NCBI GenBank assembly: GCA_024180945.1
Contig: JAKSGN010000038.1
Location: 2,356,001-2,420,000, forward strand
From: Macrophomina tecta
Lineage: Eukaryota; Ascomycota; Dothideomycetes; Botryosphaeriales; Botryosphaeriaceae
Length of the DNA: 64,000 nucleotides
Reading direction: 5' to 3'
The notes beneath the pieces are model-generated. The model saw nothing but the letters and a program-made list of their open reading frames with translations, ran no database searches and was not told the origin of the DNA. This document shows positions 59,272-64,000 of this stretch, one piece after another; within the stretch, counting starts at the first letter, position 1; each line of letters starts with the position of its first letter. The translations under genes and the position numbers were made by a program.

Positions 59272-61590
59272 ATGGCCCCCAGCTACGACAACCTCCCCGT
59301 CGACGACGATTTTGACGAGTCCGAGGTCGACTTTTCCGACCTGAAGGCCCAGTATGAGGTGCGCCTGGAGGAGGGTCTGGACGCCTTCGTCGTCGTCGAT
59401 GGCCTGCCCGTCGTGCCCGAGGCCAGCCGCGAAAAGCTCGTCAAGTTCCTGCTGCGCAAGCTCAACACCGTCGGCCGTGCCTCCCAGGAAAGCGTCTTCA
59501 TGCCCATGAACGACGAGGGCATGTCCGAGGGGTACGTGTCGCCGCTGCCGCCCTCGCCCGCCTCGCCCGCCGCTGACACCTGTGCCCAGATACGCATTCG
59601 TCGAATTCGGCGCCCCCAGCGAGGCCATCGCCGCCGTCAAGGCCCTGCACCGCACCCCGCTCGATAAGAAGCACACCCTGCTCGTCAACAAGCTGACCGA
59701 CATCGAGCGCTATGGCCGCGAGGGCCGCATCGAGGAGGAGTACAAGGAGCCCCACATCGAGCCTTTCCAAGAGAAGGAGCACCTGCGCTCATGGCTGGCC
59801 GACCCGCGCGACCAGATTGCCATGTACCGCGACAAGAAGGTCGGCGTCTTTTGGCACGAGAAGGAGGATGCCCCCGAGCCTGTCGTCGACCGCGAGCACT
59901 GGACTGAGCTCTTCGTCGAGTGGTCGCCGCTCGGCACCTTCCTCATGTCTGTCCATGACCAGGGTGTCCAGCTGTGGGGTGGAAAGTCGTGGAGCAGGCA
60001 AAAGCGGTTTGCTCACCCTGGTGTGAAACTGGTCAACTTCTCTCCCAACGAGAAGTACCTGGTGACTTGGTCGCCCCAGCCGCTCCAGGTCGACGAGACG
60101 CGCCCTATCCCGAACCTCTCTGTCGATGAGGATGGCAAGAACTACATCATCTGGGACATTGCTACCTCAAAACCGCTCCGTTCTTTCGTTACCATCGACC
60201 TCCCGCCCTCGACCGACGAGAACGGCCAGCCCGTCAAGAAGAAGCTCCAGTGGCCCACCTTCAAGTGGTCTGCTGATGACAAGTATGTCGCGCGTATGAC
60301 CCAAGGACAATCGATCGCCGTATATGAGCTTCCCCGCATGAACATGCTGGACAAGACTTCTATTAAGATTGAGGGTGTCATGGACTTTGAGTGGGCTCCT
60401 GCGACTCCTCAGCGTGAGGGCATCAAGACTTATGAACAGCTTCTCTGCTACTGGACACCCGAACTTGGCAGCGCCCCTGCCAAGGTCGGTCTGATGAGCA
60501 TCCCCTCCAAGGAAATCGTTCGGACACGGAATTTGTTCAATGTTGCCGACGCGAAGCTCCACTGGCAATCAGACGCCGCCTATGTTTGCGTCAAAGTTGA
60601 CATCCAGAAGACCAAGTCGAGAAAGTCCATGACCACAAACCTTGAGATTTTCCGCATTAGGGAGAAGGGCGTTCCTGTAGAAGTCATCGATTCCGTCAAG
60701 GAGACCGTCATCAACTTCGCTTGGGAGCCCAAGGGCAACCGCTTCTGCCTCATCACCACCGGCGAGCTCCCCACTGGCCCTGCTGCACCGAAGACGGCCG
60801 TTGCTTTCTTTGCTCCCGAAAAAACCAAGGGCAACACTGTCGGCAACTTCAAGCATGTGCGCACTCTAGACAAGAAGTCTAGCAACGGCATCTACTGGTC
60901 GCCAAAGGGCCGTTTCGTAGTCGTTGCCACCCTCGGTTCGCAAGCCTCCTTCGACCTTGACTTCTGGGATCTTGACTTTGAGGGTGCTCCGGATGAGCAG
61001 ACTAAGGATCTCCAGGCCAATCTCCAGCTTATGGCTTCTGGCGAGCACTACGGTATTACCAGCGTTGAATGGGATCCCTCTGGCCGTTACGTCGCAACCG
61101 TATCCTCTGCATTCATGCACCCGGTAAGTCATCAATCTATAAAACCCCATGTTTTTAAAATGTTGCAATTATATTCTAACAGAGCCACAAAAAGATGGAA
61201 AACGGCTACAAGATCTGGGATTTCAAAGGCAGCCTCCTCCGTGAGGAACAGATCGAGCGGTTCAAGCAGTTTGTCTGGAGGCCACGCCCACCAACGCTCC
61301 TGTCGAAGGAGGAGCAGAAGAAGATTCGCAAGAACCTGCGCGAATACAGCAAGATCTTCGAGGAGCAGGATTTCGAGAAGAAGAACACGGCCAACCGCGC
61401 CGTAGTCGAGAAGCGTCGCCGCCAACTCGAGGAGTGGCTCGCTTGGCGCGAACGCGTCATCGAGGAGCTCAAGGAGGAGGGGATCGAGATTCCAGGCGCC
61501 AACGATGGTGCCGTCGATGCCGAGGGCGGTGAGGTCATCGAGGAGGTCGTGGAGGAGATTATTGAGGAGACGGAGGAGGTTGTGTCGTAA
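59272..61590 (+). CDS. PRT1: translation initiation factor eIF3 subunit b (733 aa)
   Basis: Scaffold subunit of eIF3 that binds the 40S ribosome and promotes mRNA scanning. Exons 59272-59531, 59590-61123 and 61183-61590 join in phase to 733 residues, typical of fungal eIF3b. The N-terminus is acidic ([19 protein letters not shown]). The RRM holds [12 protein letters not shown] and [19 protein letters not shown]. The following WD-type propeller includes [40 protein letters not shown] and [18 protein letters not shown]. The C-terminal helix that binds eIF3a/i/g is charged ([17 protein letters not shown]) and ends in a Glu/Val-rich tail. Confidence 0.97.
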
Positions 61591-62466
61591 ATGCGTGGCG
61601 TACGTGCGGGATGATGGTCATTGCTGCTTAGTTTCGAAGAGCGATGGCCCGAGCCCCCAAAAATTTAACTGGGAATCAGGGAAAAATGGAAAGAGGATGA
61701 GGTATGCACATGCCATTTAGATCTGGGCACGGTTTGAAATGGACATAATGAGACTGTTTTTCTTTCTCACGTCGAAATTGAAGCGCATTGTCCCATCCCC
61801 TTTTTTTCTTGTGGTCAAAAGTCCGTGAGAGATTATTGCTATCTCGCATCGAGGTCTATATATTTCACCTACAAAGCACAGGACTTCCCCACAGTGAACG
61901 GAACCCTGCGAGATTGACTAACCCCCTTGCCTGAACCCTCCGATCGCACATACGGTATCTCCGCTCTCATCATCGCCACGATGGCGGCACGGGTCCATGC
62001 ATTGCCCCGTTTCTTCCAATAAAAGCCACTGCATGGACACTTCCTGCGCATCTCGTCCATCCAGGCCCATCATCTATACATAAGCGTGTGGATATGAGCG
62101 CTGTGATGCGGTGCACGATGTCCTGCTCATCCGGGAGGCGTGCGGACACGTCCGAACGGTCACTTCGCTTCGATTGTCGCGTAGGCTACGTATGGCCACG
62201 TACGGCCGTAGGCGTAAAGGAGCGAGCCAGAGCGAGAGTGAATATTTGGGTGCCGTCAAGACAAGGCGGAGGGGATTGGTGAGAGGTGGGGATGAGGACC
62301 GCTCCCTCCACTGGGTGAACAACCTACGCGCGTGTATGCGTGTGGAAGGGAGGCGAGGTGTGAAGCATACGTCCGGACGCAGGGTTTCGGAGGCTTTGGT
62401 CGTGCTTGGATCTGGGTGGCTGATTCAGCTATCGATACTTCCAATTCATCATTCCCATGAGGAGAA

Positions 62467-62494
62467 TGCTGCTGCTGCTGCTGCTGCCGCCGCC
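62467..62494 (+). repeat. GCT/GCC trinucleotide repeat
   Basis: Six GCT units followed by GCC units in non-coding DNA. Confidence 0.85.
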
Positions 62495-62534
62495 GTCCTT
62501 ATACCCGCGGCTCCCCCAGGACGCTAACTTGCTT

Positions 62535-62547
62535 CCCCCCCCCCCCC
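62535..62547. repeat. C13 homopolymer
   Basis: Uninterrupted run of 13 C in intergenic DNA. Confidence 0.9.
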
Positions 62548-62774
62548 AAATTCGCGCGACATAGGAGCAAGTCGTAAGAGTGACATGGTCTCAGTCTACA
62601 GCGCAATGCCCCGCCAGAGCCGAAGACGGTGATATGACTTCCTCCTGCGACGAGTCCTGGCCTGTAATTGTCACGAACCTCGTGAACATGGTGTAGAGTA
62701 CTCACGCCTGTATATGCTGCCTTTCCGGAACTTCCTTAACCGCCCGAATAGACGTCACACAGTCAACTGCTACC

Positions 62775-62792
62775 AAAAAAAAAAAAAAAAAA
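62775..62792. repeat. A18 homopolymer
   Basis: Uninterrupted run of 18 A in intergenic DNA. Confidence 0.95.
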
Positions 62793-63890
62793 GAAATTAC
62801 AACTTTCACGTGCAGAGTCCTCCGCGTGGCCAGGGGCCTGACCTACACACCTTGTGCGCTCAGTCCGAACTTCCCCGCCCCCTATCAATACAATTATCCC
62901 TCATCCTCGATCAAACAACTTCTCTTTCTTCTTTAGCTATCTTTGCCTTTTGGCTTAGGTCAAGTGTAGCAACTCTTCTTGTCAGTTTGATATCTAAAAC
63001 GTCCCTATGCCCCCCACCCCTTTTTTATTTTTCTCTTTTTTGGACTAAGCGAGTCTTTAGAAACTGGTCCGGGGTAGCGTTGATCTCGGAATAAGTTTTC
63101 TTGACCAGTGTCGCTCGTACTGCACTGATTCGGTCCGACGCGAAAAAGAGTCGTCTTTTCTTCAGCCCTTGTTGGGGCTGCTGCTGCTTTTTTCGTTATG
63201 TTCTCCAGCAGGCGTGGGAACTCGAGGAAGAAAGGATGCGAAAATGTGGCAGTGTCGTGTGTTGTTGAGTAACAAGCTTTGTGTTAGCAGGGACGGACGT
63301 GAGAGGTCACTGCAGTGAACATAGGGCAGCTACTCGCAACTGTCATCACTTGAAGTCAATTGTCGAACCAGGCTTTGAGTTCCTTCATTAGGAGCCTTGA
63401 ATGGTCTGGTACATCGGCCAAAATGAGGCTGAATCACGCGGAGCGAGCAGAGCCACTTTGATCCCGGATTGGCTCACTGCTTTTGCCAATTCAGCAGGGC
63501 GAGAAGAATTGGCGGAGCAACGAGGGTCGTCTCTGCAGGATGATCCCGGCCGCGCTGTCTTTTCAATGCCCCAAAGCTTCCACACTGCATCCACAATTAC
63601 TGGAGCAAATTCCATGCTGCGCTCCAGCGAGGACGCAGCAGCGTATGGAATCGCCTCCCAGGCACGGCCTCAGTTCTTCAAGTGCGACAGTCGCCTATCT
63701 CATGGGTAGTGCAGATGGGATTCCTTCCACTGCTTTCTTGTGCCTGCGACGAGAGATCAATCGTCTCTCAGCAGCTCAGCCTCCCGCTTCCTTCTCTCCA
63801 ACAGACGCTCGGCGAACTTGGACCTCTCGTCCCTCAAAGTGACATACGCCTGCGTACCATCATTAGCTCCAGACCATATCCCCCAACACG

Positions 63891-64000
63891 ATGGAACAAC
63901 GTACCCAAAACCAAAGTGTGCACTCGAAGAAGCCGAAGGTGAAGACCAGCCTGTTCTTCAAAGGATCCCCGACGCCGCGGTTGAACATGCTCTGGCCGGG
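63891..64000 (+). CDS. possible 5' end of a gene cut by the window edge
   Basis: ATG at 63891 opens a frame that runs to the window end. It begins MEQRTQNQSVHSKKPKVKTS and continues LFFKGSPTPRLNMLWP. No family recognised. The context AACACGATGG is acceptable. Too short to decide. Confidence 0.3.
   Translation, partial: MEQRTQNQSVHSKKPKVKTSLFFKGSPTPRLNMLWP

Larger units (their letters stand above)
61591..63890. other. 2.3-kb intergenic region
   Basis: No gene recognised. It contains a GCT repeat (62467-62485) followed by GCC units, a 13-nt C run (62535-62547) and an 18-nt A run (62775-62792). Frames in 63388-63890 have no motif. Confidence 0.5.

Noticed and set aside
62467..62794. Possible transposon end (GCT repeat, C13, A18 cluster)
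   Set aside because: No terminal inverted repeats, target-site duplication or transposase/reverse-transcriptase motif seen nearby.
1..64000. CRISPR arrays, bacterial operons, phage or viral genes
   Set aside because: Spliced eukaryotic genes throughout; no regularly spaced repeats or viral protein motifs.

Overview
The window is nuclear DNA of a filamentous ascomycete (Pezizomycotina; gene set and intron style fit a Dothideomycete, which is inference). Coding exons are GC-rich. Most introns are 50-60 bp with GT-AG ends, genes lie about 1-3 kb apart on both strands, and there are no operons. I found about 20 protein genes, one intron-bearing tRNA gene, two decayed genes and many A/T homopolymer tracts. 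No CRISPR, rRNA, complete transposon or viral gene was seen.

Layout. 0-2 kb: the 3' end of a cytochrome P450 gene, tail to tail with a broken SDR reductase, probably the edge of a decayed metabolic locus. 2.6-3.2 kb: small conserved unknown. 6.3-13.3 kb: MCM7 (DNA replication) and PEX1 (peroxisome import), divergent over 379 bp. 14-18 kb: mitochondrial pyruvate carrier subunit, then SmB (spliceosome) divergent from RPL11 (60S ribosome). 18.6-20.8 kb: secreted sulfatase. 21.8 kb: tRNA-Gln. 23.4-26.8 kb: unknown 465-residue protein and a METTL21-like methyltransferase. 28.3-29.7 kb: ornithine decarboxylase (polyamines). 30.5-36.4 kb: ATG5 (autophagy), an unknown with an unresolved gene model, a CSA/ERCC8-like WD40 protein, and a divergent unknown nuclear-type protein. 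38.1-40.1 kb: MFS sugar transporter. 40.6-43.1 kb: HAD phosphatase and succinate dehydrogenase iron-sulfur subunit, divergent. 45-45.9 kb: DUF3602 protein. 46-51 kb: gene-poor GC-rich stretch with one possible 48-residue ORF. 51-53.2 kb: secreted carboxylesterase. 54.9-59.1 kb: broken adenine-deaminase-like gene divergent from an NCS1 nucleobase permease. 59.3-61.6 kb: eIF3b. 61.6-64 kb: mostly non-coding, with a possible gene start at 63891.

Most genes are single-copy housekeeping functions. They act in separate pathways, apart from the purine pair (permease plus dead deaminase) and the P450/reductase pair. I did not find a convincing new system. The most interesting signals are gene decay beside intact partners, a 9-nt micro-exon in SmB, unusually long introns carrying A/T or G homopolymers, and a cell-cycle-box-like site in the MCM7/PEX1 promoter.
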